Source: Planctomonas deserti (GTDB lineage: Bacteria > Actinomycetota > Actinomycetes > Actinomycetales > Microbacteriaceae). Taken from it: a stretch of DNA of 64,000 nucleotides. The notes under the pieces were generated by a model. It was not told where the DNA came from and ran no database searches. It saw only the letters and a program-made list of their open reading frames with translations. The translations under genes were made by a program, and so were the position numbers. Positions 51,798-60,212 of the stretch are shown here, in pieces. The stretch's first letter is position 1, and each line of letters begins with the position of its first letter. The stretch is taken from the NCBI RefSeq assembly GCF_003067705.1, contig NZ_QANL01000001.1, forward strand, positions 744,001 through 808,000, read 5' to 3'.

Positions 51798-53309
51798 TCA
51801 GCGGCGGAACTCGAGGCCCTCGCTCTCAACCGCGCGTGCCCGCAGCAGCACGGTGTCGCGCAGGTAGTTCTGGTGCAGGCGCCACGGCGTGCGCGAGCCC
51901 TGCTTCGGCAGCAGGTGCGCGCTCCGGGCGATGTAGCCGGACTTCAGCGGGAGCAGCGGCCGGGCCGGGAACGCCGACGCCGTCTCGCGCGGCACCACGA
52001 CGCGGTAGCCGCGACGGCGCATCCGGCGCAGCAGCCGCACGATGTGGTCGTTGACGAGGTCGATCTTGAGCGTCCACGACGCGTTCGTGTAGCCCATGGC
52101 GAACGCGAAGTTGGGCAGGCCGGACACCATCATGCCTTTGTACGCCGTGGCCCGGGAGAGGTCGACGTCCGCCCCGTCGACCGAGAAGGCGATGCCGCCG
52201 AAGAGCATGAGCTGGAATCCCGTCGCCGTCACGAGCACGTCGGCGGGGAGCTCTCGCCCGGAGGTGAGGCGCACCCCGGCGGGGGTGATCTCCGCGATCC
52301 CGTCGGTGACGATCTCTGCGGCGCCCGTGCGGATCGCGGCGAAGAAGTCGCCGTCCGGGGTCGCGCAGAGTCGCTCGTCCCACGGGTTGTACACCGGGGC
52401 GAGGTGCCGGTCGATGTCGAAGCCCGGCGGCAGCGCCCGCAGGGCGCGGCGGCGCAGCACTCGCTTGACCAGGCCGGGGACACGACGGGAGGCCTGGTAG
52501 ATGACGATCCCGCTCAGGATGCTGCGCCAGCGGATCACCGCCATCGCGACGCGGCGAGGCGCCCCGCCGGACCATCGGCCGAGGACCCGTTCGACCGTGC
52601 GGTCCACCGCGGGCACGGCGGCGATGTACGTCGGGGAGCGCTGCAGCATGGTCACGTGAGCGCCGCGCTCGGCGAGCGCGGGAACGAGGGTCACGGCCGT
52701 CGCGCCGCTGCCGATCACGACGACCTCCCGCCCGCCGAGCCCGAGCTCCGCGGGCCAGTGCTGCGGGTGCACGAGGTCGCCGGCGAACGCGCCGATCCCG
52801 GGCAGGTCCGGCGTGTAGCCCTCGTCGTACCGGTAGTAGCCGGAGCACACGTAGAGGAAGCCGCAGGTGAACCGGACGGCCTCGCCGCCACCGTCGGCAT
52901 CGTCGGTACCGTCTGCACCGCGGGCGGCGCCGGTCCCGGTGCGCTCGGCGGTAACGGTCCAGAGGGCATCGGCGGTCGACCACTCGGCGCGGGTCACGCG
53001 CAGGCCGTAGCGGATGTGCTCGACCACCCCGAACTCCTTGGCGGACTCGCGCACGTAGTCGAGGATCGCGCCCCCCGGCGCCAGCATCCGGGCGTCGGCC
53101 CAGGGACGGTCGCGGAAGCCGAGCGTGAACATGTCCGAGTCGGACCGGACGCCGGGATAGCGGAAGAGGTCCCAGGTGCCGCCGAGGGTGTCCCGCGCCT
53201 CGATCAGCGCGAACGAGGCGTCGGGCATATGCCGGGTCAGACGGATCGCCGCGCCGACCCCGGACAGCCCCGCGCCGACGATCAGAACATCGAGGTGCTC
53301 CGGCGTCAT
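51798..53309 (-). CDS. Flavin-containing (Baeyer-Villiger-type) monooxygenase
   Basis: 503 residues. FAD fold VLIVGAGLSGVGAAIRL; then GGTWDLFRYPGVRSDSDMFTLGF; second nucleotide fold VVVIGSGATAVTLVPALAERGAHVTMLQRSPTYI; later TATGFQLMLFGG. This matches class B monooxygenases of the EthA-like group that oxidise ketones or sulfides with NADPH. ATG at 53307-53309. It lies between the rbsD operon and the zinc-ribbon gene but on the opposite strand, so it is not part of the sugar operons. Confidence 0.88.
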   Translation of the reverse strand: MTPEHLDVLIVGAGLSGVGAAIRLTRHMPDASFALIEARDTLGGTWDLFRYPGVRSDSDMFTLGFRDRPWADARMLAPGGAILDYVRESAKEFGVVEHIRYGLRVTRAEWSTADALWTVTAERTGTGAARGADGTDDADGGGEAVRFTCGFLYVCSGYYRYDEGYTPDLPGIGAFAGDLVHPQHWPAELGLGGREVVVIGSGATAVTLVPALAERGAHVTMLQRSPTYIAAVPAVDRTVERVLGRWSGGAPRRVAMAVIRWRSILSGIVIYQASRRVPGLVKRVLRRRALRALPPGFDIDRHLAPVYNPWDERLCATPDGDFFAAIRTGAAEIVTDGIAEITPAGVRLTSGRELPADVLVTATGFQLMLFGGIAFSVDGADVDLSRATAYKGMMVSGLPNFAFAMGYTNASWTLKIDLVNDHIVRLLRRMRRRGYRVVVPRETASAFPARPLLPLKSGYIARSAHLLPKQGSRTPWRLHQNYLRDTVLLRARAVESEGLEFRR

Positions 53310-53323
53310 GCGTCCCGCGTCAT

Positions 53324-53482
53324 TCAGACGGCTTGGTTCCCCGTGGCGACGCCCGCGATCTCGATCGCCTCGTCCCGCTCGGCGGGGCAGTGCGCGCAGG
53401 AGACGTGCCACAGGGGCGGCGTCTGACGCTCGGGGTCCCAGGTGACGGTGACAGGGTTCCCGCAATCCCGACATACATACAT
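53324..53482 (-). CDS. Small zinc-ribbon protein, 52 residues
   Basis: The 52-residue frame starts at ATG 53480-53482 (MYVCRDCG) and has a second pair, VSCAHC, so C-x2-C twice forms a probable zinc ribbon. It lies 14 bp upstream of the monooxygenase start on the same strand, so the two could be co-transcribed. It has no closer functional clue. The divergent palindrome at 53546 lies in its promoter region. Confidence 0.65.
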   Translation of the reverse strand: MYVCRDCGNPVTVTWDPERQTPPLWHVSCAHCPAERDEAIEIAGVATGNQAV

Positions 53483-53545
53483 GCCCGAAACATACCCGCC
53501 CGCCCCTGGACGTGCGGCGGAAGGGACGCCGCGGGACTGCGGCCA

Positions 53546-53561
53546 ACCTGTAATTACAGGT
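53546..53561. promoter_or_regulatory. Operator palindrome upstream of the cupin isomerase operon
   Basis: ACCTGTAATTACAGGT is a perfect 16-bp palindrome 54 bp before the GTG of the six-gene operon. It shares ATTACAGG with the ribokinase operator at 49488-49502. Confidence 0.75.
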
Positions 53562-53614
53562 ACTGTGGGAGCCGCGGCGCCGTGGCCGCAGGAAGACCGA
53601 GGGATTAGCCGATC

Positions 53615-54232
53615 GTGACCGAGTTCGCCACCCAGCCCGTGCCCCCGATGAGCATCCGCTTCGATGCGGGCGCCGCGACCCTGAGCCCCGAGGGGCCGAC
53701 GCTGACCCGCCGGATGTCGGACCTCGAGGGCCTGTTCCGCGACGACGACGCCTGGCGGGCGGCGGTCGAGAACGGCGATCCGGTCGTCTACTCCGTCGTC
53801 TCCTCGCCCGTGCCGGAGCTCGACCGCGAGCTGCCGCAGTCCATCACAACCATCGAGCCGGGCAGCACCGGGGGTGAGTTCTGGATGACCAAGGGCCACC
53901 AGCACCCGAACCACCAGGGCGAGATCTACCTGGGCGTCGCCGGCGTCGGCGGGCTGCTGATGTTCGACGGCACGGACACCCGGTGGCTCGACATGGCGCC
54001 CGGCGTCATCGGCTACATCCCGCCGGGCTGGGCGCACCGCAGCATCAACGTCGGGAACGCCCCCTACTCCTTCCTCGCCGTCTACCCGGGAGCCGCCGGA
54101 CACGACTACGGCTGGGTGCTCGAGCACGGCATGGGCCTCCGCGTCCTCGCCGCGGCGGACGGCCACCGCTTCGTCGACTACCACGGCGGGGACGAGCGCG
54201 GCGGAGACGAGCGCAGCGGGGAGCCGTCGTGA
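53615..54232 (+). CDS. Cupin-type glucose-6-phosphate isomerase family protein
   Basis: 205 residues. The archaeal-type PGI cupin signature is intact: GGEFWMTKGHQHPNHQGEIYLGVAGVGGLLM provides His, His and Glu metal ligands, and IPPGWAHRSINVG provides the last His. It should isomerise an aldose phosphate (or free sugar) and a ketose with a bound metal. In an organism with its own normal PGI, use in a special sugar pathway is likely (inference). GTG at 53615 is first in the six-gene operon. The tail after about residue 185 is Gly/Glu/Arg-rich. Confidence 0.87.
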   Translation: MTEFATQPVPPMSIRFDAGAATLSPEGPTLTRRMSDLEGLFRDDDAWRAAVENGDPVVYSVVSSPVPELDRELPQSITTIEPGSTGGEFWMTKGHQHPNHQGEIYLGVAGVGGLLMFDGTDTRWLDMAPGVIGYIPPGWAHRSINVGNAPYSFLAVYPGAAGHDYGWVLEHGMGLRVLAAADGHRFVDYHGGDERGGDERSGEPS

Positions 54233-55728
54233 TCGTCGCCCACGACCTCGGCACGACCGGCAACAAGGCGTCCCTGCACGAGGACGACGGCCGCATGCTC
54301 GCGTCCGCGACCGTGCACTACGGCGCCCGTTTCGCCGGCGGCGGGATCGCCGAGCAGGACCCCGAGGACTGGTGGAACGCCGTCGTCGAGGCGACCCGCT
54401 CCCTGCTCGCCGGCACGGGGACGGACCCCGGGGCCGTCACGGGCCTCGTCGTCAGCGGGCAGATGATGGGTGCCGTCCTGCTGGACGCGGACCACCGGCC
54501 GGTGCGACCGGCCATCATCTGGGCGGACACCCGCAGCGTTCCGCAGACCGAGCGACTGGAGGCGGCGATCGGGCAGGACCGTGCCTACGCCCTCCTCGGC
54601 CACCGCATCAACCCGACCTACTCGCTCGAGAAGATCATGTGGGTGCGCGACAACGAGCCCGACGTGTTCGCCCGCGTGCGCCACGTCTGCGTCGCGAAGG
54701 ACTTCGTGGTGCAGCGGCTCACCGGGCGCCTGGCCACGGACCGCTCCGACGCGTCCGCGACGAACGCCTACGACCAGCGCGGCGGCGCGTGGTCGACCGA
54801 AATGCTGGACGCCGCGGGCATCGACCCGGGCCTGTTCCCGGAGGTGCTGGAGTCGACGGCCGTGGTGGGCACGCTGCTGCCGGCCGCCGCCGAGCTCCTC
54901 GGGCTTCCGGCGGCGACCCGGGTCGTGATGGGCGGCGGCGACGGACCCATCGCGGCAGTGGGCGCGGGCATCGTCGCCCCGGAGGACGGGGCATACGTGA
55001 GCCTCGGCACCTCCTCCTGGGTCTCCTTCGCGAGCGACCAGCCCGTGTACGACGCGGGCCGGCGCACCATGACGTTCGACAACGTCGTGCCGGGCAGCTT
55101 CGTGCCGACGGCGACGATGCAGGCCGGCGGGGCCGCCGTCTCCTGGATCGCCGAGCTCCTCGCCCCCCAGCCGACGGCGGCGTCGCTCGCCGCGCTCGTC
55201 GCAGACGCCTCGACCGCCGAGGGCGCGACGGGCGGCCTCTACTTCCTGCCCTACCTCCTCGGCGAGCGCTCGCCGCACTGGAACCCGGATGCGGCGGGCG
55301 CCTTCCTCGGGCTCGGCCGGCACCACGGCCGCGGGCACGTCACCCGGGCCGTGCTCGAGGGCGTGGCCTTCAACCTCTTCACCTGCATCCGCGCGTTCCG
55401 GGAGTCCGGCGCCGTGGTCGACCGGGTGGACGCCATCGGGGGCGGCGCGGCGAGCGACGTCTGGCTGCAGATCCTCGCGGACGTCTGGGGCGTGCCCGTG
55501 CGGCGGCGCACGGTCGTGGACGAGGCGAACAGCCTCGGCGCCGCGGTCACCGCGGCCGTCGGGCTCGGCCTGGTGAGCGACTTCGGCGCGGCCCGGCGGC
55601 TGTCCGAGGTGACCGCGGAGTTCACTCCCGAGGCGGGGCGGCACGAGGACTACCTCGGCAGGCACGAGCTCTTCACCGCCGGGTACGACGCGCTCGAGCC
55701 CTGGTTCGCGCGGCGGGCGGGGCGCTGA
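54229..55728 (+). CDS. FGGY-family carbohydrate kinase
   Basis: 499 residues. Phosphate loop AHDLGTTGNKASLH, IIWADTRSVPQTERL, VMGGGDGPIAAVGAGIV, ERSPHWNPDAAGAFLGLG and GGGAASDVWLQILADVWGVPV, typical of xylulokinase-like members. The GTG overlaps the isomerase stop by four bases. It probably phosphorylates the ketose made by the cupin enzyme, or an acid derived from it. It is distinct from the ribulokinase-like gene at 38.4 kb. Confidence 0.9.
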   Translation: MIVAHDLGTTGNKASLHEDDGRMLASATVHYGARFAGGGIAEQDPEDWWNAVVEATRSLLAGTGTDPGAVTGLVVSGQMMGAVLLDADHRPVRPAIIWADTRSVPQTERLEAAIGQDRAYALLGHRINPTYSLEKIMWVRDNEPDVFARVRHVCVAKDFVVQRLTGRLATDRSDASATNAYDQRGGAWSTEMLDAAGIDPGLFPEVLESTAVVGTLLPAAAELLGLPAATRVVMGGGDGPIAAVGAGIVAPEDGAYVSLGTSSWVSFASDQPVYDAGRRTMTFDNVVPGSFVPTATMQAGGAAVSWIAELLAPQPTAASLAALVADASTAEGATGGLYFLPYLLGERSPHWNPDAAGAFLGLGRHHGRGHVTRAVLEGVAFNLFTCIRAFRESGAVVDRVDAIGGGAASDVWLQILADVWGVPVRRRTVVDEANSLGAAVTAAVGLGLVSDFGAARRLSEVTAEFTPEAGRHEDYLGRHELFTAGYDALEPWFARRAGR

Positions 55729-56702
55729 TGGGCGTCGTCCTGGCCACGAGCCGCTCCTTCTCCTCGGGATCCGTCGACCTCGTCGCCCGGCTGGCCGGGG
55801 CCGGTCACTCGGTGCGGACCGGACCAGCCGACCACGACCTCGACGCGCTCCGGCCGCTGCTCGCCGACGCCGACGCCTGGATCGCCGGCACGGGTCCGGT
55901 GACGGCCGCGCACCTGGACGCGGCCCCGCGGCTGCGCGTCGTCGCCCGGTACGGCGTCGGCTACGAGGCGGTGGACGTGCCCGCGGCCACCGAGCGCGGC
56001 ATCACCGTGACCAACACCCCGGGCGCGAACAGCGCCGCCGTCGCCGACCACGCGGTCGGCCTGATGCTCGCCGTGCTGCGCGGCATCCCCGAAGGCGACC
56101 GCCGGGTGCGCGCCGGGGAGTGGCGAGTGCTCAGGGGGCGCGAGCTCGGCTCGCTGCGCGTAGGTCTCGTCGGATTCGGCCGCATCGGCCGGGGCGTGGC
56201 CGCGCGGCTGTCGGGCTTCGCCGCTCGCATTGCCGTGCACGACCCCTGGGTGGGCGACGACGTGCTCGAGGCGATCGGCGCCGTCCGGCTCGACCTCGCC
56301 GCGCTCCCCGCCGAGTGCGACCTCGTGACGCTGCACTCCCCCGGCGGCGGCACCGTCGTCGATGCCCGCTGGCTCGCGGGCGCCCGCCCGGGACTCGTTC
56401 TCGTGAACACGGCCCGCCCCGACCTCGTCGACGAGGCGGCGGTCGCGGATGCGCTGCGCTCGGGCGCGCTCGCCGGATTCGCGGCGGACACCCTTGCCGG
56501 GGACACCCGCGGGGACGCATCCCCGCTGCTCGCCCCCGACCTCGCCGAGCGCGTCGTCGTCACGCCGCACTTCGGCGCGCAGACCGTAGAGGCGGTCGAC
56601 GGCATGGGCGGCATGGCGGTCGACAATGTGCTCGCCGTGCTTGCGGGCGACGAGCCGCCCTTCCCCGTGCCGGGATCCCGACCATCGGAGCGAACCGCAT
56701 GA
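55728..56702 (+). CDS. D-isomer-specific 2-hydroxyacid dehydrogenase family protein
   Basis: 324 residues. VARYGVGYEAVDV, NTPGANSAAVADHAVGLMLAVLRG, the NAD fold VGLVGFGRIGRGVAARL, the catalytic Arg in LVNTARPDLVDE, and the catalytic His in VVTPHFGAQT. The usual acidic residue in the D-x-F-E-x-EP segment is absent: the equivalent reads AADTLAGDTRGDASPLL. ATG at 55728 overlaps the kinase stop by one base. It probably oxidises or reduces a sugar acid intermediate in the pathway. Confidence 0.87.
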   Translation: MGVVLATSRSFSSGSVDLVARLAGAGHSVRTGPADHDLDALRPLLADADAWIAGTGPVTAAHLDAAPRLRVVARYGVGYEAVDVPAATERGITVTNTPGANSAAVADHAVGLMLAVLRGIPEGDRRVRAGEWRVLRGRELGSLRVGLVGFGRIGRGVAARLSGFAARIAVHDPWVGDDVLEAIGAVRLDLAALPAECDLVTLHSPGGGTVVDARWLAGARPGLVLVNTARPDLVDEAAVADALRSGALAGFAADTLAGDTRGDASPLLAPDLAERVVVTPHFGAQTVEAVDGMGGMAVDNVLAVLAGDEPPFPVPGSRPSERTA

Positions 56703-57361
56703 CCGACCACGTCCTCCTCCCCCTCGCCGCGACCCGCGTGCTCGCGGTCGTCCGCGCCCCGTCCGCGGACAGCGCCGTGCGCGCCGTCGACGCCCTCGTC
56801 GCCGGCGGCGTGACCGGGATCGAGATCACCTACTCGACGCCGGACGCCGCGTCCGCGCTCCGCCGTGTGGCGGACCGGCACGGCGACGCCATCCTCCTCG
56901 GTGCGGGCACGGTGACGACGCCGGAGCAGGCGGCACAGGCGGCCGACTCGGGGGCCCGTTTCCTCGTCAGCCCCGGGACGCGCCGCCGGCTCACCGAGGC
57001 CATGCGCGCCACGGGCCTGCTCGTGCTCACGGGGGCGCTCACTCCCAGCGAGGTGATGGCCGCCGTCGAGTACGGTGCCGACGTGGTCAAGATCTTCCCC
57101 GCGTCACTCGGCGGTCCGGCCTTCCTGCGTTCGCTGCGCGGGCCGTTCCCCGACGTCGCCCTGATGCCGACGGGCGGCGTCACGCCGGACAACCTCGGCG
57201 AGTGGCTGGATGCGGGTGCCATCGCGGTCGGCGCGGGCAGCGAGCTGGTGTCCACCGCGGACCTCGCCGCCGGACGCTACGACGAGGTCGAGCGTCGGGC
57301 CCGGCTCTTCGCCGCGGCGGCCGCGAGGGCGGACACGAGAGAGACGGGAGAACGCGCATGA
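56699..57361 (+). CDS. KDPG/KHG aldolase family protein with altered substrate site
   Basis: 220 residues. The Schiff-base Lys is K131 in DVVKIFPASLGG. The general base Glu is E42 in GIEITYST, and the TP-S-E and MPTGGVTPDNLGEWL phosphate-site features are present. The Arg that contacts the carboxylate in classic KDPG aldolase (E-V-T-L-R-T) is Ser here. This suggests a different 2-keto-3-deoxy acid. It overlaps neighbours on both sides by four bases. Confidence 0.88.
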   Translation: MTDHVLLPLAATRVLAVVRAPSADSAVRAVDALVAGGVTGIEITYSTPDAASALRRVADRHGDAILLGAGTVTTPEQAAQAADSGARFLVSPGTRRRLTEAMRATGLLVLTGALTPSEVMAAVEYGADVVKIFPASLGGPAFLRSLRGPFPDVALMPTGGVTPDNLGEWLDAGAIAVGAGSELVSTADLAAGRYDEVERRARLFAAAAARADTRETGERA

Positions 57362-58302
57362 GCGGGATGCACACCGACGGCTCGCACAGGAGCGACTACA
57401 TGGGCTTCGTGGGCGTGACGACCGCCTCGTCGTCGATCATGCGGATCTTCCCCGCCTGGGCGCGCATCCTCGGCCTGCCGACGGATCAGCTCGTCGGGCA
57501 CGACCTGCCGATCGACGCGACGCCGGAGCAGTACCGGGAGCTGGTCCAGCGCATCCGCGACGACCCCCATCACCTCGGCGCGCTGGTGACGACGCACAAG
57601 ATGAACCTGTACGAGGCGGCTCACGACCTGTTCGACGAGCTCGACGGCTTCGCCGTGCTCTGCGGCGAGGTGTCGAGCATCTCGAAGCGGGACGGCAGGC
57701 TCATCGGGCACGCGAAGGACCCGATCACCGCCGGCCTCGCGGTCGAAGAGTTCCTGACCGTCGACCACTTCGCGAACACCGGCGGGCACGCCGTCTGCCT
57801 CGGCGCGGGCGGCGCAGGCACGGCGCTCACCTGGTACCTCACCGAGCGCTCCGACCGCCCCGGTCACATCACGGTCACCGACACCAGCCAGGAGCGCCTC
57901 GACCACCTCCGGGCCGTGCAGACCAGCCGCGGCACCCCCGCCGACCTGATCACCTACCTCCTCGCCCAGGACACCGAGGCGACCGCCAGGGCCCTGGCCG
58001 CGGCGCCGGAGGGCAGCCTCATCGTCAACGCGACGGGCCTCGGCAAGGACCGGCCGGGATCCCCGCTGCCGGCCGACGCCGTGTTCCCGCGCGGCGCCGT
58101 CGTGTGGGAGTTCAACTACCGCGGCACCCTCGAGTTCCTCGCCCAGGCGCGCGCGCAGGAGCAGGAGCGCGGCCTCACCGTCGTGGACGGCTGGCGCTAC
58201 TTCCTGCACGGCTGGTCGCAGGTGATCGCGGAGATCTTCGACCTCGAGCTCACCTCGGACCGGCTTGACCAGCTCGCCGACGCCGCCGAGGTGGTCAGGT
58301 GA
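57358..58302 (+). CDS. Shikimate/quinate dehydrogenase (AroE)-like protein
   Basis: 314 residues. An AroE-type N-terminal domain has the catalytic Lys in LGALVTTHK. The nucleotide fold is CLGAGGAGTALTWYL. The Asn-Thr of the shikimate-binding segment is replaced (CGEVSSIS and IGHAKD instead of AVNT and NTDG), though the Asp is kept. It is therefore unlikely to be the biosynthetic AroE. Within this operon it probably acts as an NAD(P)-dependent dehydrogenase on a hydroxylated acid. It starts in an ATGA overlap with the aldolase gene. Confidence 0.83.
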   Translation: MSGMHTDGSHRSDYMGFVGVTTASSSIMRIFPAWARILGLPTDQLVGHDLPIDATPEQYRELVQRIRDDPHHLGALVTTHKMNLYEAAHDLFDELDGFAVLCGEVSSISKRDGRLIGHAKDPITAGLAVEEFLTVDHFANTGGHAVCLGAGGAGTALTWYLTERSDRPGHITVTDTSQERLDHLRAVQTSRGTPADLITYLLAQDTEATARALAAAPEGSLIVNATGLGKDRPGSPLPADAVFPRGAVVWEFNYRGTLEFLAQARAQEQERGLTVVDGWRYFLHGWSQVIAEIFDLELTSDRLDQLADAAEVVR

Positions 58303-58333
58303 TCGACGCCCGCAGCGCCCGAGCGGGCCGCGC

Positions 58334-59296
58334 GTGACCTTCGTCCGCACCGTCCTCGGCGACGTCGAGCCGGCGTCGCTCGGCAGGGTCGACTACCACG
58401 AGCACCTGTTCCAGGTGAGCCCGCTGCTGCCCGGCGACGAGCTCGACGACGAGACGGCGTCCGCAGACGAGGCGGGGCTGCTGGTCGGCAGCGGCTTCGA
58501 CGCCATGGTCGACGCGACGCCCATCGGGCTGGGCCGGCGACCGGAGGCGGTGGCGCGCATCAGCCGCTCGGCCGCGCTCGCCGTCGTCGCGACGACCGGC
58601 GTGCACCGGGAGGCGCACTACCCCGAGGGCCACTGGCTGCGGGACGCGGGGGTGGAGCGACGGCTCGAGCTGTTCCTCGGCGACCTGCTCCGCGGCATGC
58701 CCGCCGTCGACGACCCGCCCTCCGGGTTCCCGGCTCCGGGACCGGCGGAGTACGGCGGCGCGCCCATCCGGGCGGGGCTGCTCAAGGCCGGCATCGGCTA
58801 CTGGTCCATCAGCCCTTTCGAGCGCCGCACGCTCGACGCGGTGGGCGCCGCGGCCGCCGAGACCGGGGCGCCCGTCATGATCCACCTGGAGTTCTGCACC
58901 GCGGCGCACGAGGTGCTCGACCTGCTCGCCGCGGCGGGGGTGCCCGAGCACCGGGTGGCCCTCGCCCACGCGGATCGGGACCCGGACCCCGGCCTGCACC
59001 TCGACCTCGCCGCGCGCGGTGCGTGGCTCGGCTACGACGGCATGGCCCGGCCGCGCACGCGCAGCGACGCCGAGCTCCTCGCCCTCACCGAGGCCGTCGT
59101 CGCGGGCGGGGGCGGTAGCCGCATTCTGATCGGGGGCGACGTCGCGCGGCGCACCCGGTACGCCGCGTACGGCGGCATGCCGGGATTGGCATATCTCGGC
59201 ACCCGCTACCTGCCGCGCCTTCGGGAGCGCGTCGGCGCCGAGGCGACGGAACGCATCCTCAGCCTCAATCCGCAGCGGTTCCTGACCTGGTCGTGA
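58334..59296 (+). CDS. Phosphotriesterase-family metal-dependent hydrolase (probable lactonase)
   Basis: 320 residues, TIM-barrel type. The binuclear metal site can be followed in order: H22-x-H24 (YHEHLF), the carbamylated Lys in AGLLKAGIGY, His in VMIHLEF, His in VALAHADRD, and Asp in LIGGDVARR. The family hydrolyses lactones or phosphoesters. As last gene of the operon it could open a sugar lactone. GTG at 58334, 31 bp after the AroE-like stop. Confidence 0.87.
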   Translation: MTFVRTVLGDVEPASLGRVDYHEHLFQVSPLLPGDELDDETASADEAGLLVGSGFDAMVDATPIGLGRRPEAVARISRSAALAVVATTGVHREAHYPEGHWLRDAGVERRLELFLGDLLRGMPAVDDPPSGFPAPGPAEYGGAPIRAGLLKAGIGYWSISPFERRTLDAVGAAAAETGAPVMIHLEFCTAAHEVLDLLAAAGVPEHRVALAHADRDPDPGLHLDLAARGAWLGYDGMARPRTRSDAELLALTEAVVAGGGGSRILIGGDVARRTRYAAYGGMPGLAYLGTRYLPRLRERVGAEATERILSLNPQRFLTWS

Positions 59297-59318
59297 CGCC
59301 CGCCCGTTCCGCTCCGGC

Positions 59319-60212
59319 CTAGCGGAAGCGCACCGCCTGCCCCGGGCGCAGCTGCGACGCGAGGCGCACGTCCACCCGGCGGACCACGCCGACGACCGGG
59401 TAGCCGCCCGTGACGGGATGGTCGGCGAGGAACAGGATGGGCAGCCCCGACGGCGGCACCTGCAACGCCCCCGTCACCACGCCCTCGCTCGGCAGCTCGT
59501 CGTCGCGGACGCGCTCGAGCGGCGGCCCGTCGAGCCGGACGCCCACCCGGTCGGCCTCGGCGGTGACGGTCCATGAGCGGGCCCGCAGCGCGTCCCAGGC
59601 CGAGGCGGCGAACCAGTCGAGGCGCGGCCCGGGAAGCACCCGCAGGGTCACCTCCCCCGCCGGCGGAGCGGATGCGGGCAGCAGGTCGAGCGGCGGTACG
59701 GGCCCGATCGGGTCCACGCCGCCGACGGGGACCACATCCCCGTCTCTCAGCGGTGCCGGGCCCAGCCCGGAAAGGGTGTCGGAGGACCGGGAGCCGAGTG
59801 TCGCGGGCACGCCGACGCCGCCGCGCACGGCGAGGTAGTAGCGCACGCCGTACTGGGCCGGCCCGATGGCGAGCGCCTCCCCCGCGTCGAGGCGGAACGC
59901 CGCGGTCCAGGGCGCGGGCCGGACCCCGCCCGGTCCCTGCACCTCGAGGGCGCCCGCGGCGCCGGTCACCGCGATCCACGTCGGCGCCGACGCGCGGAGC
60001 AGAGCGCCTCCGAGCAGCAGCTCGAGCACGGCCGAGGAGGGCCCGTTGCCGACGAGCCGGTTCGCCGCGGCCGCCGCGACGGGGTCGAGGGCGCCGGAGG
60101 CCGGCACCCCCAGCGCGGCCTGCCCCGGTCGGCCCGCGTCCTGGATCAGCAGCAGGGGTCCGGAGCGCTCAATGCGGAGCTCCCCCGCCGCGCCCCGTCC
60201 ACCCGCGGTCAC
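59319..60212 (-). CDS. pxpC: 5-oxoprolinase subunit C (KipA/biotin-dependent carboxylase-like domain)
   Basis: 297 residues. LRIERSGPLLLIQDAGRPGQAALGVPASGALDPVAAAAANRLVGN is the family N-terminus; YYLAVRGGV and the terminal VVGVVRRVDVRLASQLRPGQAVRF complete it. With PxpB it hydrolyses 5-oxoproline using ATP. The GTG start overlaps the pxpB stop. No PxpA (LamB/YcsF) gene lies alongside. Confidence 0.9.
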   Translation of the reverse strand: MTAGGRGAAGELRIERSGPLLLIQDAGRPGQAALGVPASGALDPVAAAAANRLVGNGPSSAVLELLLGGALLRASAPTWIAVTGAAGALEVQGPGGVRPAPWTAAFRLDAGEALAIGPAQYGVRYYLAVRGGVGVPATLGSRSSDTLSGLGPAPLRDGDVVPVGGVDPIGPVPPLDLLPASAPPAGEVTLRVLPGPRLDWFAASAWDALRARSWTVTAEADRVGVRLDGPPLERVRDDELPSEGVVTGALQVPPSGLPILFLADHPVTGGYPVVGVVRRVDVRLASQLRPGQAVRFR

